A DNA stretch of 64,000 nucleotides from Cryptomeria japonica. Lineage: Eukaryota > Streptophyta > Pinopsida > Cupressales > Cupressaceae. The notes beneath the pieces are model-generated. The model did no database searches and had not been told where the DNA came from. It was given only the letters and a program-made list of their open reading frames with translations. How positions within the stretch are numbered: the first letter of the stretch is position 1; every line of letters starts with the position of its first letter. Of the stretch, positions 32,345-46,300 are shown piece after piece. The translations under genes and the position numbers were made by a program. The stretch is from positions 266,837,692-266,901,691 of the forward strand of contig NC_081406.1 in the NCBI RefSeq assembly GCF_030272615.1. Direction: 5' to 3'.

Positions 32345-33765
32345 TAACTACTCAACTGATACTGAGGGGGAGGGGGGGGTGAATCAGTATCTACAAAAAC
32401 TTCCTTAAACCACTTTGACTGTAAAGACTGCACTAATTGGTAAACAGGATCACCGATCTAAATCAGGGCACTACCGGTAAAACACAGAGAGACTGTGAAA
32501 CACATAAACCGGTAACACTTAGATCTTCACAAAACCTAATAACTTATTTCCATTTCACCCATATGCATAAGCAAGTAATACACCATCAAAAATATAATAA
32601 CCACTGGATCAACATGCTTTACCACTTAACAGAATACACTAAGACATCACATGAAAAAGCATTACACATAACACACTAATTTTTCATGTGGAAACCCAAC
32701 TGGGAAAAACCACGGTGGGGATGAATACCCACAAGTTGTTCTTTGAACTCTTCTGGAGTCCGCTCTGTTAGGAGCCTAGTCCAATTAAGGACTTTACAAT
32801 AAGTTCTGCTAGGAACCTATCCTACTAGGGATCACCCAGTTAAGAGATGGCTAAATACTCAGTTAAAAGTTAGAACCCTGTTAATGGTTACCTCGCAAGA
32901 GGATTTGAAGAACTCAATGATTTTGAGTCACCCTGTTAAAGGATTTACAAAGAGCCTATTAAAGCTACCCATTTAAGGGATTTTCCAACTGCTGAAATGG
33001 TTAGAAGTCAACGAGTAATACACTGATCTGATAATAGCACTCAATGCCAATGCAGATCCACTTTAGTTCCTTTGCTTCTGCAATCACACTCTGCAAGTAT
33101 CAACACACTTCTCCGGTCTGGCAAGAATCAAGTATCTCTTCACTTGGATACACACATAACATTTGCCAACAACTTCACAATGCAAATCATCATTGACCTT
33201 ATAGACAACAGATAGGTCAGTGGCATAAACCCTAAACCCTAAACATTTAGGTTATCAATACAGTTGGTCCAATCCTGACCGTTCAATCACATTGCATAGT
33301 GTAAAATGATCTTGAACAAATCTCAAGACGTTCTCCATCGTTCGTTCTTTGCTGCTTCTGGAAGCTGATAACCCATCACGCGCTCTCCACCGTTTACTGA
33401 GACTTCGCACATTCCCGAGGTAGATAGGATCAATCTTCTTCATGCAAGATCCTCAAGGAAATCCTTCATGCGCACAAGGCTGACATGGCAACATGATTTG
33501 ATCTTCATTTCAATGTTAACCCATCATAGGATGCCGTCAGTCGAATCACACAGACTTGAAATGCATCAACCGGAAACCTTGAAGCTGAGACTACCAACCG
33601 GTAATCATACCAAATGAAACCCCGATACAAAACTTTCCATGTACCGGTTCACATTCCAACATACCGCTTCACTTTTTTACATATACCGGTTCACACTTCA
33701 ACATATTGACATCAATGACAACATACAATATCATCATGTCATCACACTCTGCACATATGCCAACA
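32345..33765 (-). mobile_element. Probable solo LTR related to family A
   Basis: The minus strand begins TGTTGGCATATGTGCAGAG, like family A. The other end has the same G-rich-loop hairpin (32358-32391, GATACTGA against TCAGTATC). It also has the family block 'GGGAAAAACCACGGTGGGG' near 32703. It is longer than the 0.8-kb A LTRs and much diverged, so it is a related subfamily. The plus-side boundary is approximate, and I found no target duplication. Confidence 0.65.
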
Positions 33766-35725
33766 GACAACACAATAATGATGCTTTATGACATGCTTGA
33801 ATGATAATTTCGTGATGCTTAAGTGGGTGATGATGAAATGAGATTAGTTTTTCTTCTTAAATACAACACCATAGCACACAAGTTAACTAATCTTGCATGT
33901 AAGTCTTCTCATAACAACTAGTTATTTAGGTGTCATTTAGGCACCCAATAAACTTAATTAAGTTTTCTTCTTATATATTTGACTAAGAAAAATGAATGTA
34001 AAATGATAATTAAGACAAGTCCCTTGGGATGTAGAAATGAATTTGAGTTAGATTCATTGCATATGAATGTCTTATAGTAAGAGGATCATGGTCATGATAT
34101 GCATTGGTATTGTTAGAATGACTATGAAATAGATTAAGTGTAAATCTTCAAGTTTTGATTAAGCGAATTGAAGGATCCCTATCATTGACACTCTATTTAT
34201 GAATTAGGTTATAATTGATAAAATATTAGGGTAAGTGCATGGAAATGATATACAAAATGGGGTCAAAAGTGGCCTTTCTTTTTTTTCTTTCTAAAATTAG
34301 CTAAACCTAAATTTGGATGAATAATTTGAGATACATGAATTGAAAATTGGAAGATATGACAAGAATGTGAATTGCAATACTACTATTCTAGTTTCTAAAC
34401 TATTATTTATAAAAAAATAGTTAAGATTGAGAGGATGAAATGCTATGCAAAGACAAAAGTATTTTTTATTTTTCTCACAATAATATAACATCACGTTTCT
34501 TGTGCGCCCTTCTATTTTAGTGTTGCGTTTAGAATTTTAAAAATCAATTGGTAGTAAGATAGTTAAGAGTGAGTACTCAAAGTTGTATTTTTTTTTATGA
34601 TTTTTCAAAGTGGATGCGTCTTGAAAATCATATCACTGAGCATGTGTATAAAGAATGAAGTGTAGAACAATCCTATGTTTTTAAAAAAAAATTGATAAAT
34701 GGATCAAATTTTATAAGTAAAAAACAATACATATGTATCTGAAGAAAACATAAACATTAGTAAAATAAAATAAAAAATAAATAGGTTAATGTATTTCAAA
34801 TAAAAATATATATGGTTAAAAAGGTAAGAAATTGTGCAATATTTTGGTGGCAGTTTCTCAAAATATTATTATATAACACGTAAAGCTATTGATGTGTAAG
34901 CTGAAAAACACTTGAATGAGGGCAAGTTAACAATCCATGCCTTTAGGTTCCTTTTTCAAACCAATTTCCAAGCCAAAATTGGTAAGAAAAAAATTGTTTA
35001 AAAACGTGAGCACATTATGTAACATGCTCCTACTACATAACAAGAGTGTGGTAGATTCATTAATACCATGATCTCTTGAACACTATGTAATCTATCTAGA
35101 TCAATTTCAATCCCTTTCATGACAAAGAACTAAAATTACTGAGTTTTTTGATACATGAGTAGATACATAAGAAATGGGAACATGAAAGTTTACTATGTGT
35201 TGAAGTGGAAAAGGTTGGTAGTGCAATATATTAATGATGATGTCAATAATGCCAAAGTAAAATAATTGATCATGGGTGATTATATTCATCTTGTGAAGAA
35301 CCTCTAATTGGTAGTCATGTGTCATTATATCATTGTTCAAGTTGAAAACAAATGGCAACTTTAAGCATGCATCCTAAATTAAAATTTTGAATTGGTTACT
35401 TAGGGTAGGAAGAGCTAGGAGTGTAGTTTTTTATTTGTCTAGCATAAGCTCTTTGTTCAAAAACTTAATATTAGTTTTGTGGGTTTCTAAGATAATTTTT
35501 AGATTCTTGAAATTATATTGAAAATTCTCAATAATGTAGGAAAAATAAAGCATTCTCTTATTGCTTTTTATACTCAGGTCATAACCTTTATCTTATTCAG
35601 TGGTATGAATCTTATGTTTGAACCATATTAACTTCCACAACAAGCCTATATCAATTTAGGATAGGGGTCCATTTGAGGCACCATATATTGCCAAGCTACT
35701 TAGGGTACCCACTTTACATAAATTA
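33766..35725. other. AT-rich spacer, no gene recognised
   Basis: Long T- and A-rich stretch without supportable genes. Nothing stands out apart from short homopolymers. Confidence 0.5.
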
Positions 35726-35975
35726 ATTCTCTCTCTCCTCTCTATCTCTCCTCAATATTTGTCCCCCTCTCCATCTTAACCTACATATGTATTTTTACTT
35801 GACACTACCTTTCACCCTCAATTTCTATCTTCATCTTCTCTATCTCTCTATTTATATCTCTACCTATCTCTCTATCTCGATATTACCTCCATCTCCACCT
35901 CTCCCTCTTTCTTTCTTTGTAGTTATCCCTCTATCTCCCTCTCTATGTATCACTCTTACTTTATTTGTCTTTGTA

Positions 35976-36008
<33 letters not shown>

Positions 36009-36061
36009 TGTATATATGTATATGTATACATATATATGTAATATACATACACATATACATA

Positions 36062-36154
<93 letters not shown>
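35726..36154. repeat. CT-rich tract, (CA)n and long (AT)n microsatellites
   Basis: CT-rich block to about 35950, CA repeats at about 35977-36006, mixed TATG/CATA, then an almost pure AT run at about 36065-36150. Apparent reading frames across it are artefacts. Confidence 0.97.
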
Positions 36155-37556
36155 ACCTATTCTACTTCTCAAGGTGAAAAGTGTGACCTTGTTTCTTCAA
36201 ATAGGGACTTACAAATTTATAAGATTCTAAAATACCAGATTTAATATGTAGTTACCCTCTTCATATTTACATAAAAGAAAGTGAAGGATTGCAAAAAGAT
36301 CAAGTGAGGTAAGATCAAATCCCTGTGAATATTTATTAAAAATGCTTACACTTTCATAAAATATCATAAAATTAAATTCCTCTCCACACTTACAACCAAG
36401 GAAATCAACTACTTAGCTCTAGAAAATAGGTTACAAAAATATCCAAAAGCACAATAAAATATCCTCATTTTGGAAGAAATAAATACTGTAGGGGTACATT
36501 TAAGGATAACACTTAACCATCTTATAAAAAATAACAAGTAACCATAAGGAAAAACTATCAAGACCTTTGACCAAGATTCTACTAAAATAATAAAGAAGAA
36601 AAGGAAAAACAAAAAGGCTTTAAAATTTGTTATTATGATAAATGGACATGTGGCTTGGTATTGATATAGGTTTGAGGTCCTCATAAATACACCACTAAGA
36701 GATATGTAAAATGAGATAACAATTTAAACCATTTAAGCTAACAATATACAAAAAAATATTTATATATTGATCTTGATAAGGCCATAAAGGCATACAAAAT
36801 GTCATACAATGCCACGAGGCCAATGTATTGTATCTCAAACTATAAAATATCATTAATACATATAGACATAAAAATTATATTATCTATGTGTCATATAAAG
36901 ACATACAATGTGTCTTCAAATATGAAACATACACTATTATTCAAACATTCGACCTCTTTTTTCCCAACTAGAGATTGAGCCTTGATCCCTTATATTAGTT
37001 GGTGTCTTTCATTGTTTTGATCTCTTGCACATCTCACTATTTTGAAGCTCAACATGTATACACAACAATAAAATTTGATAGTATGCCAAGCTTTATTAAT
37101 AAGAAAAATATTTATAATGGTAGTCTAGTTCTTCTTTCCTTTGACACTCAACATCATCAAAGGAGGTTTGTACTCACATAAGAGTCTATACATCAACCTA
37201 AAACATTAACAATATATATTTATCAATTTTCTTGTAATACCTAATTATATCAATCAAGATAAATCACCATTTATAAACATACATATTCATGATCATACCT
37301 ATGTTAAGGGTATTGAGGATAAAATTGTAGCACTAACACCAACATCCAAATTTTCTCATATACTATGAGGTGTGATAACTAAATTCATCATCTAAACAAC
37401 ACAATAATATATTAAACTCAAAAACACAAATATACATTCAAACAATAAATTTAATTTTGTAAAATAACAAAATTTATTTATTCTAATGTACCTATAAATC
37501 TAGTGACATGACCATCCCTATGAACATGGATGCAAGAAGGTGAGGTAATGCCCACC
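36155..37556. other. AT-rich spacer, no gene recognised
   Basis: No coding or repeat signal could be supported. Confidence 0.5.
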
Positions 37557-38688
37557 TATTAAACAAATATGGAAAGCTAATGTACTGAGAGGGGAGGGGT
37601 GAATCAGTACTCCAAAACTTTTCTTCAATAATAACCTTATTGTTATGCATAAACAAAATAGTGCAGTAACATAAAATAAAGTTAAAACAAATAGATAACA
37701 ATCATACATGATTCACTCCATAACACATATATTTTGGTTACGCAAAAACTCTTGGTTAGAGAGAAAAACTGCGGTGGGGATGGCACCCACAACTCCACTA
37801 CTGCAATAATAAAGAATGCTCGGTTAGAGCTACATTTAGCTATTTCTGATAGCTTACCCTGTTAGGAGTAACAAGATCTGTTAGATCTACCTTGCTAAAG
37901 GATTTTACAACATTTATTCTGAATGTTGCACCTGGTTAGAGGCTTTACAATTTATAGACTTGGTTAGAGTCTTTTACCCTGTTAAAGGTTTCTCTTTCAA
38001 TCTTCACAATATTACAAATATCTACAACTTTACATCTGAAATGTTATAGCAGATTCTATGTGCTCAGAATAAGATTACCTTGCTTATAGCATACCTCGGT
38101 AACCCATATAGTAACTCGGTAAACCCTTCTGTTTACTTTGTTCTTCAACTTTTCTCTGAAAACCTTCTCGGTGACCTCTGTGTCTCTGTAACAGTCTTCC
38201 TTCATTCATATATGCACACATCTTTAACTCTTAACTCATGTTGTATAAATAGATCTCTTAAAACGGTGATCCAATTCATTGCTTCGATCTTACAAACAAG
38301 ATTCTTCGAATGAATAACTAAACAAAATATTTCATTGGTTAGATTGTCCTTGTAATCATACATAATCTTCTGGTGCAATTTCCAATGTAATAACGGTTAG
38401 ATGTGCCTCGATCTTGTAACACATTTTCATATGCATGTCCAGGTTCAATGTATCTGGTAACACGTTTCACTCGGTGTGTCATCTTTACTGCTCAGTAGTC
38501 TCAAAAAGATACTCGGTAGACAACTCGGTGTATACTGCGTTCTGTGACTACTTTCCTTTGTAACCGACTAGACTGTGCATACCGACTTCTCTGTGTGTAC
38601 CGACTGCATGATTCAGTAGTGCTAACTGACTAGAATATATAGTATGACTTTGAATATAAAACTAATGGCAATTTGATAAGTAGTAACA
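37557..38688 (+). mobile_element. Solo LTR of copia-like family B
   Basis: The same LTR as 16542-17683 in the opposite orientation, from TATTAAACAAATATGG (a mutated TGTTAGGCCCAATATGG) to GTAGTAACA. The ends coincide with those of the other copy, confirming both boundaries. No primer site follows at 38689 and no internal region is attached, so it is a solo LTR. The flanks (CCACC, GATCA) do not match, so the duplication is lost or the LTR arose by recombination between two insertions. Confidence 0.82.
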
Positions 38689-38692
38689 GATC

Positions 38693-38862
38693 ATATTAAC
38701 CCCCCAAGATGAATGAATGTGATATAATATTGCCTAGCTAGTGAAGCCTCAATGCAAGAAAAGCTCCAATTAGCAACCTCCACTCTCCTAGGTGCTTGCA
38801 CGAGGGCTTCACTAAATAGGCAATATCATATCACGTGCATTCATATTGGGCGGCTTAATATC
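38693..38862. repeat. Foldback element or MITE-like hairpin
   Basis: Left arm 38693-38758 and right arm 38793-38862 are imperfect inverted repeats with matching blocks ATATTAA/TTAATAT, ATGAAT/ATTCAT, AATATTGCCT/AGGCAATAT, AGTGAAGCC/GGCTTCACT and TGCAAG/CTTGCA around a loop of about 35 nt. Related sequence recurs at 39070-39110 (GCTTCACTAAGTGAAGC). It could be a small DNA transposon or a small-RNA-producing hairpin. Confidence 0.7.
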
Positions 38863-38868
38863 CCAAAA

Positions 38869-39867
38869 ATGAGGGTGCAATATATTGCCCATCGATGAAA
38901 ATAGGGGGTTTTTAATTTGGGCTATGAAAAAATACAATATTTTGTGCAAATAGGGGGGCTTTTAATTCAGACCATGTATTGGGAGGGGGTGGAAAAAAAG
39001 GAGTTTAGGGAAATATTTTTTGAAAACAGGGGGATTCTTTAGGATTCCTTGAATGTAGGTGATATAACCCAGCTTCACTAAGTGAAGCCCCTGTGGATGC
39101 TTGCAAGGTGTTAGAAACTTCCTTTTGTATTGTTTTAACTACTCAAACTGACCTTTATTCTCCTCAACTACCACTTGCATGATAATAGGGCATGTTTTGG
39201 GTGATTTTGGAAAGAAATAAGACTCCTTGAGAGCATAGGATAAGGCTTTTGAATGGTTGAAATCTTCCTAAATATTTCAATGTAAATTGTAGTCCTCAAA
39301 CTTTGTCTCAAACCTATATAAGATTTGCTCTTTGAAAAATGCCCTATTCATGCTCTCCAAACTCTTGCGTGTTATTTAATCATTCATTTATTATGTTCTT
39401 TTCTTTTTTAACCTTATTTTTTGGCATGCTTGTACCCTCCTATACTTTGATGTCTTCTTTTGGATTTATATAGCTCCCTCTAAATTCTTCCTTATATCGT
39501 TGTTCTAGATTCCTCCCTATATCATTGTTCTAGATTCTTGCATGTTTAGTACCTCTATAGGTAACTTTTTTTAATCATAAACAAGTATCTTTGTTGACTT
39601 CGCTATGTTTTTTGACACTCTCTTAATAGTTTAATAGACTTTAATGAATTTCTCACATAAATATTATGATATATAGAAACCTCACACACACCTCTACATG
39701 TTTAAAGATGTTTCTTTACATATTTTAGAGTTGACAAAGAACTTATAACCAAATGCACAAGATCTAAGGTAATGACAAAACCTTAAGTATTTAGGATAGG
39801 TATACAAAACTTTTAAGACTTTTGAGAGTGCTTATGTTTGGCAAATCCTTGCACTATTATCATAGAC
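38869..39867. other. Spacer, no gene recognised
   Basis: Contains the fragment related to the foldback element near 39070. No coding sequence could be supported. Confidence 0.5.
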
Positions 39868-40405
39868 CATTAGGAACTTTGACAAATCTCATTGAATATG
39901 CTAATTAACTCCCCAAACCTTTGAAAAACTATTGGCATATCTCAAAAAAAATTAACAACCTTCTAATTTATTTAATATGTTTTAGACCTTTTGATAGAAG
40001 TATACACATATATAAGATAAAATCTTGATAGGTCTGAGACCCTATTATTCTTAACAAGAGTGTTCCATGGAGCTTCCTAATGGGGGTATGGGGGGAGGCG
40101 GAGACAAGATTTCGGGGACCAAGGACCTAAATTTGGGGATGGTGAGGGGATGATAGAGGGATTGTAGAAAAGCGGTGGTGGTGGGGTGGTGTTGATATAA
40201 GAATAGAGGTCGATTGAAATCTTAAAGGAAAAATCTACAATAGAACATCTTTGTGATTGCCCTAAGAAAGGCCAACTAGTTTTCATGAGGTTAAAGGTTG
40301 TAATCAATTTGTAATGGCATGTTCCATATAGCAAGTGACCTAGTGGCATCCTTGGTAGAGGTGGCAAAGGTGGTGCAAGTGGTGTTGTTGTGGGGGGATG
40401 TTTCC
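39868..40405. repeat. Dispersed repeat R, copy 1 (uninterrupted)
   Basis: Aligns with 47216-47744 in the same orientation, including 'GGTCTGAGACCCTATTATTC', a G-rich run near 40080-40190 and 'GGTGGTGCAAGTGGTGTT'. Here the sequence continues past 40405 ('GGATGTTTCCCCCAATTCTC'), whereas copy 2 is cut by element D's LTR. The origin of the repeat is unknown. Confidence 0.9.
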
Positions 40406-42479
40406 CCCAATTCTCCAAGTTTCGGAAGATGTCCCCCTACATGGGATGCGAGTTTTGGGGGGAACACGTATCCATAGAACACTACTCTTCACTATCCTTA
40501 AACACTCCATAACATGTTTTTCACTATTCAAAACCATTTTCATATGAAATTTTCTAAGGATCATGTTGTGGCAAAGAGGAATGAACTTACCTATCTATTT
40601 TGTGCCACAAATTCTAGTAGGTTTTGCCACATTTTGAACATTATCACAAAGATATAGGTCTTAAACTTTTGTTAATTCCTTCATATGAATGTTACAATCT
40701 TCTAAACTCTTCAAACTACCTATATATCCCTCCAAAAACCATACGGTTAAGATACCTTTTCACATATCAACTTTGATGATCTTTGAGGATATCTTCAAAC
40801 TCCTTGCAACTTCTTTCTAATGATATTGTTCATGGAGTCTTCCATAATCTTTGTGGGAAACCTATATGAATGTATAGCTCTTAATAAAACATGATGATCT
40901 CTCCTTTGATGTTGAATGTTATTTAAGCCTTAGAAGTGTTATGATGGCATTTTTAAAGGATTGCCACTTACTAAATTATTCTTTCTATAGAGTCTTGACA
41001 AGAACTTAATCACTTTGTATATACTATCCTTTTCTTGAAGTTTCCCACCTTACTTGATGACTATCATCTAACAACACTGAATAACAATTTCATGAATAGG
41101 TACACTATCTTCTTAAGGTGGTGAATAGGATCTTAGGGTCTTGACATTTTGAACTGCCCTAATAGCTCTCAAAATCATTGTTTTATCCATACATAGGTTC
41201 TTAGACCTTCTAAATAATCTCCATAAGATAATAAATATTATTGTTACAAAAAATTGACCAATAGAGATATTGGGTGGTTGAAGTAGATAAAAACATGGAA
41301 GAGTAGGTTCAAACTTGCATTCAACGTTACAAGATAATGTGTAAATCAATCCACAATCCATTGAATTAAGAGCTTGAAAAAGACCTGAAAAGGCTGGATG
41401 ATTTTTCTTTGTTTTATATTCGTATATTATGATATGGGTAGAAGCTAACATGGAAAATGAAGACCCAAAGGAAATATACACTAAATGATGTTAAATTCTA
41501 TTGTCACAATAATACGTGCAAGTATGGGAAACTTCTTAAATGATGGTAGAAATAAAATCGTTTCTAGCCCTATCTTGGACCCACTTTCAGTTAAGCCATA
41601 AGTATAAGCTCTTGGATTGCAATTGGGCATATTGATTTTTTACTTTCTTCCTTCACAACATCCATAGTGTCTGTAGTATCTCCATGGCATATGCATGTCT
41701 GGCAAGGCCATAATTTATCTTCACTATGCATAATTGAAGGAAAAAAGTTGCAGCAAATTTTATTTGTAGACTCCACCAGATTATCTTTGCAAACAAATAT
41801 TGCTTGCATAGATTCTCTAAGTTCATCTTTGATATCATGGAACCATAAATTAACAAGACAACAAAAACTCTAATGATTTCTTTGAACTCTATGGAACAAA
41901 CAATTCAAAGACGCTATTTATGAAACCTTCAACCTTTTCTATGATTGTGGACTCTGTACAAATCCCATTAGACTTTTTATGAACTTCACATTCAATATGA
42001 ATAAATTCTATTGTCACTCAATGATCATCTACATCCATCATAGTTAGCCGGAAGAATATAGCATTCACCATGAAAAATCTACTAATCATGATTACCTACT
42101 TGCCTATGGTTTCAAGACCCCAGGAATATAATCCTCCATTACTCATCAAAAGTGTACTCAAACATGATACTTGTTGATGATAGCTTTGTGAAAATTCAGG
42201 ATCATTTGATCTTGGAAGCAAGTGATCTGTAGACAAGCTAGATTTGCAACATGATATCCAAATATCTAAGATTAATATTCTCTTGTGGATGATCTCTCTT
42301 CATTCCTTCTTGTATTATTATTTTCTTGCATTGTAGATACAAAGGCACAAGTTGATAGCATTTAGAGAAGCTAACAACCATTAGAAATAATCTAAATTTG
42401 TCATCTGTTAATCCCCTCTTGACAGCTTTGAAGCCTTTTTTGAAACTCTTATCTATATTCTTATTCTTTTTCCACCCTT
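40406..42479. other. Remainder of repeat R, then spacer without genes
   Basis: The first 150 bp or so probably belong to repeat R. Minus-strand open stretches near 40340-40560 and 41113-41481 have no recognisable domain. Confidence 0.45.
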
Positions 42480-43320
42480 TGAAACCACAACAATGTATTT
42501 GACTCGGCAGGGTCCCCACACATCACTTCAACACCAAACATTAGGCAATTCAACCTTTTGCCTTCTCAATGCATTTTTTTTTGTCTTTCCTCTCCATGCT
42601 AAAAGAGCATTTCTCTATATTGGCATAAAGCTTAAGTTGATGCAAGTTGGAAAGAACTTGTCACGTGTTATTCCCATATCTTTTTGAACATAATAATGTC
42701 ATCCAAGTAGACAACCACAAACAGCCTATGAAGAATCTAGGTACATCATTCATCATCCAAATGAATGTTGTCGGTGTAGTGATTATGCCAAAGGGCATCA
42801 ATAACCACTCAAAGAAGCCCTTCTTGGAATCAAAGAAAGTCTTCCAAATGTTAATTAGCTCAACAAGGAATTGATGGTTCCCTGATTTCAAATCAATACC
42901 GTTGAAAAATTCATCTCCTCAAAGTTGGTTCAAGAGGTCAGCAATTTGAGGGAATCAAAAAACTTGTTCTTTATAGTGGTCTTGATTAGGACCCAATAGT
43001 TGTTTTGAATCATCATGTCCCATCTTCTTCTTGGAAAGTAAAAAATGGGCCTCCACAAAGCAAAAGTAGTTGGTCAATATGACCCTTTTAAATCAACTTC
43101 TCAAGTTGTTGTTAAGTATTGATGTAGTCAAATACAAATTCTCTGTCACAGTTGCCACAAAATTTACTTTTCTTCATTTGTATCTTTTGGAAAAATCTTC
43201 CTTGATGACCTCCATGAAACCACCCAAACTGAAATTCACCTCCATCACTAAATCAAGTGGAGTTCCTTCAACTCCTCCTTGGCTAGCAAGCTAGCAATCC
43301 AACATTGTTGAACTAGAATT
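42480..43320 (-). pseudogene. Ty3/gypsy reverse transcriptase relic
   Basis: Minus-strand translation across frames shows, in RT order, degraded 'LLGPNQDHYKEQVF', 'IADLLNQL', 'DEFFNGIDFKSGNHQF', 'KKGFFEWLLMPFGI' and 'FIWMMNDV', then a frame change and a corrupted catalytic region, then 'LHQLKLYANIEKCSFSMER'. These match fingers-palm-thumb blocks of Ty3/gypsy RT. Multiple stops and shifts are present and no flanking LTR was found. It is older than element D and of a different lineage. Confidence 0.8.
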
Positions 43321-46300
43321 CTAATTTAAGTAGGGCATACATAATTTTCTCTAATCTAAGAAATTAAAAAGAAATACATCTCCAATTTAGAAATATAATC
43401 ATCAACAGCATCTACATCAATTTTCCCATCAAACTTAGGGATGTCACAACTTACCTAGGATCTAAAGGGAGTCCAATTGCCAAATGAACTTTCCAATGGG
43501 GCCCACTCTTTATTTTGGTTGCTTCAGAGCATCAGCACAAATCGGTTCATCATCCTTGATCTTTGTTTTCCTCAAGCCACCTAGATCAACAACTTGAAGG
43601 AATTCGAGAAGTTAGTAGCTAGTTCTTCAATATAATCGAATCTCATCTTTAATTTAAATCTCCAATATCTGACTGCATTTGATGGTACATGCAAGAGCAA
43701 CTAGGTTGTGATAGCACTTATCTAAATTAGGCTAGTAATTTGGGGAACAATACACTAGTTGAGAAATTCATTGTACCAAAAGTTAAAATTGAACAAAATA
43801 AAACACAAAAATGATAATTACAATATAGTTGAACAAAATGATCTTTATTTTAATCGAGTGTGTTTATAAAATGGGTAAACTTTGTAGTAGAGATGAATGC
43901 CTTCTATTCTTGTTACATGATTCAAATTCAGCCACTATATAGCTTTCAAAAAAAGGAAAACTTACTAAAAGTAGTATATTAGGGATCTTGGTGGAACCAA
44001 AGAATCATCACACCTAGTACTAACTAGTGTCATTGGAAGTTGAAATGAGCATTCAAATAAGGACAAACCTAATGGAAAACTGAAAATGTTTGTTGGAAAA
44101 TTATTTTTTTGGCACCCCCATTTGTCAAGGCCATAACTCTTGTCTATAACTGCCATTAAGATGACTTGAGATGTTTTCTGCATTGCAACACCACTTCCAC
44201 TTTAAGCTATCTCTAGAATAGTTATACTAATGATTGTGGATTGTTTTGGCTAGAAAGAATTAAAAGAAAATCCAAATTAGCATGAAACCAATAGATAATG
44301 TCTATAGAATGATCAATAGATCTTTGACTGAGACAAATGCCTTGGTGAATCCTACGATAAGTAGGGACCCTCTCCATAGCAATATGGATATTCTCAACAA
44401 TTGATTGAATCTCTTGAGCTTGGTGAATAAGACACTAGTGGTCCAAAAGCGAGAATAGGGTATTCTCATAATCAAGAAACACAATGAAGAGATTACAAAG
44501 TATCAAATGGAAATAAAATAGTCTCTTAGGTTTCAATTATTAGTCCTCATTATCTACAATTAGTTATCAACAATAATCAATAATCAACTATTGATACTCA
44601 TTATCAACCCCACAATCAAAGCTTTCCATAAAGGCATCTTTTAGACACAGTCAAACATTTAAATAAACATTGAACTTCAACAAAATTGAGAAAACAATTT
44701 AACAATATTTATTTTTGTCACTTATATTGACAACCCTAGCCACCTTCTTATCTACATTTATTGTTGTCAATTCAACCTAGGGGATTGCCTAATAAGAGTT
44801 AAGTTTCATGCTTCAATACCTTGCATGGTAGGTTCCAAAAAAGTATTATGTAGCATCATGTACTATTTCCTTAACATAGATATACCTTAGAAAAACATTT
44901 AATGCTATAATAGAAAATATATTTTGTAATATTTAGAATTACACAATCAACCATTTGCATTGAATTGGAAGTGTGATCTAATCTTACGCTCTTATATTCT
45001 CAAGAATTATTTGTTAGATACATCTAATGAATCAGTGGGGAAAAAATGTGGGGTACATGTTTTTAGAAGAATGATATGATGGTATTAGATTTTGTGTTTC
45101 TTGATAAAAGTTTATAGGTATTTTTAGTGTTAACTTTGATGGAGACATGTACATAGTTTGTCTTTAGGTTTGAGGATATTGATGGTATGCATGTGAGACT
45201 AGGATTATTGGTTTAGTGATAAGTATGAGTACAACAGTGATGATAATTATGATGTCATAGGTATTTAAGAATGTTTGAGAATTGACACAACATAATCATA
45301 TATATGATTAATAAAATTATATTTTTATATTTTGATGGATTCATGATTATAGATGATAGCGTGGTTTAATATCAAAAAATTATTCTTATCTTCTATTTTC
45401 TTGTTTGGTTCCTAATAGAATCCCTACAATTTTCCTAGGACCTCTGATCTATCTTTCACTTGCCAAGAAAAATTGCCTAAGTGATAGAATTCCTAAGTCC
45501 AAACAAGCTCCCTTAAACCCTAATTCCTAGCGTTGTTGTGACTTACTACATCCAGTTTCCTAGCTTTAAGTTATGATTTGAAGTCTTCATCATTATCTAT
45601 TTACTGATCTCCTTGCCTAGATACCATTTTATCCAGTCGAGCTTTATTTTTTCTTAATTCTATACTCTTTTGATGAGGCCTATTCAGTCGAGTTTGCACC
45701 TGATCTAGCTTAACAGTAACCAATTGGTTGTGTGGCCCCACAGTTTGAAAGATATCTGAGTCTACTTAGTTGTACGCTAGTGTGGAATTACCATTTGTAT
45801 CCCCAATGGAGTTCTTTGATTGCTCCAAGTATTTTCAAGGCATTCAAAGATTTTTCAAATTTGATTTGACTGATTTGGATCCTTGTTCTTGTTGTGATGA
45901 GAAAATTTACTAACAACCCACATTCAAATGTGAGAAGGCTAGTTGCAGAATGTTGCATTCAAGCACACAAGAAGTGATCATGAAATGACTGATATTGTTA
46001 AATTTTTGGTCACTTGAGCAAAATAAATACATCAGGACTACCTCAAAATTTTCATTGGTTATACTTGGAACGTTTAGATAACTTGATCTCTTAAAAATCT
46101 TTGCAATTGAACTAGTGTTTGTTGCAAATCAACGAGTGGTCATTCTACACCTGAATTTGCTTAAATTTGGTGAATTTCATACTTGTGAGCCTGTAATTGC
46201 TAGTAAAAATTGAATTTTTCAACAGACTTGAGTAGACTTGCAAAACCCTAGCTGTGGTTGAAACCCCAAGTCTCTACTAAGTGCATAAAAATGAGACAAT

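Noticed and set aside
33228..33245. Telomere-type CCCTAAA units
   Set aside because: Only about two units, inside an LTR; far too short for telomeric or interstitial telomere DNA.
35864..36244. Open frames across the AT and CA microsatellites
   Set aside because: Translations are pure dipeptide runs (Tyr-Ile, His-Thr); they only reflect the repeat.
40077..40564. Pro-rich minus-strand frames in repeat R
   Set aside because: They arise from a G-rich tract; copy 2 of the repeat does not preserve the same frames.
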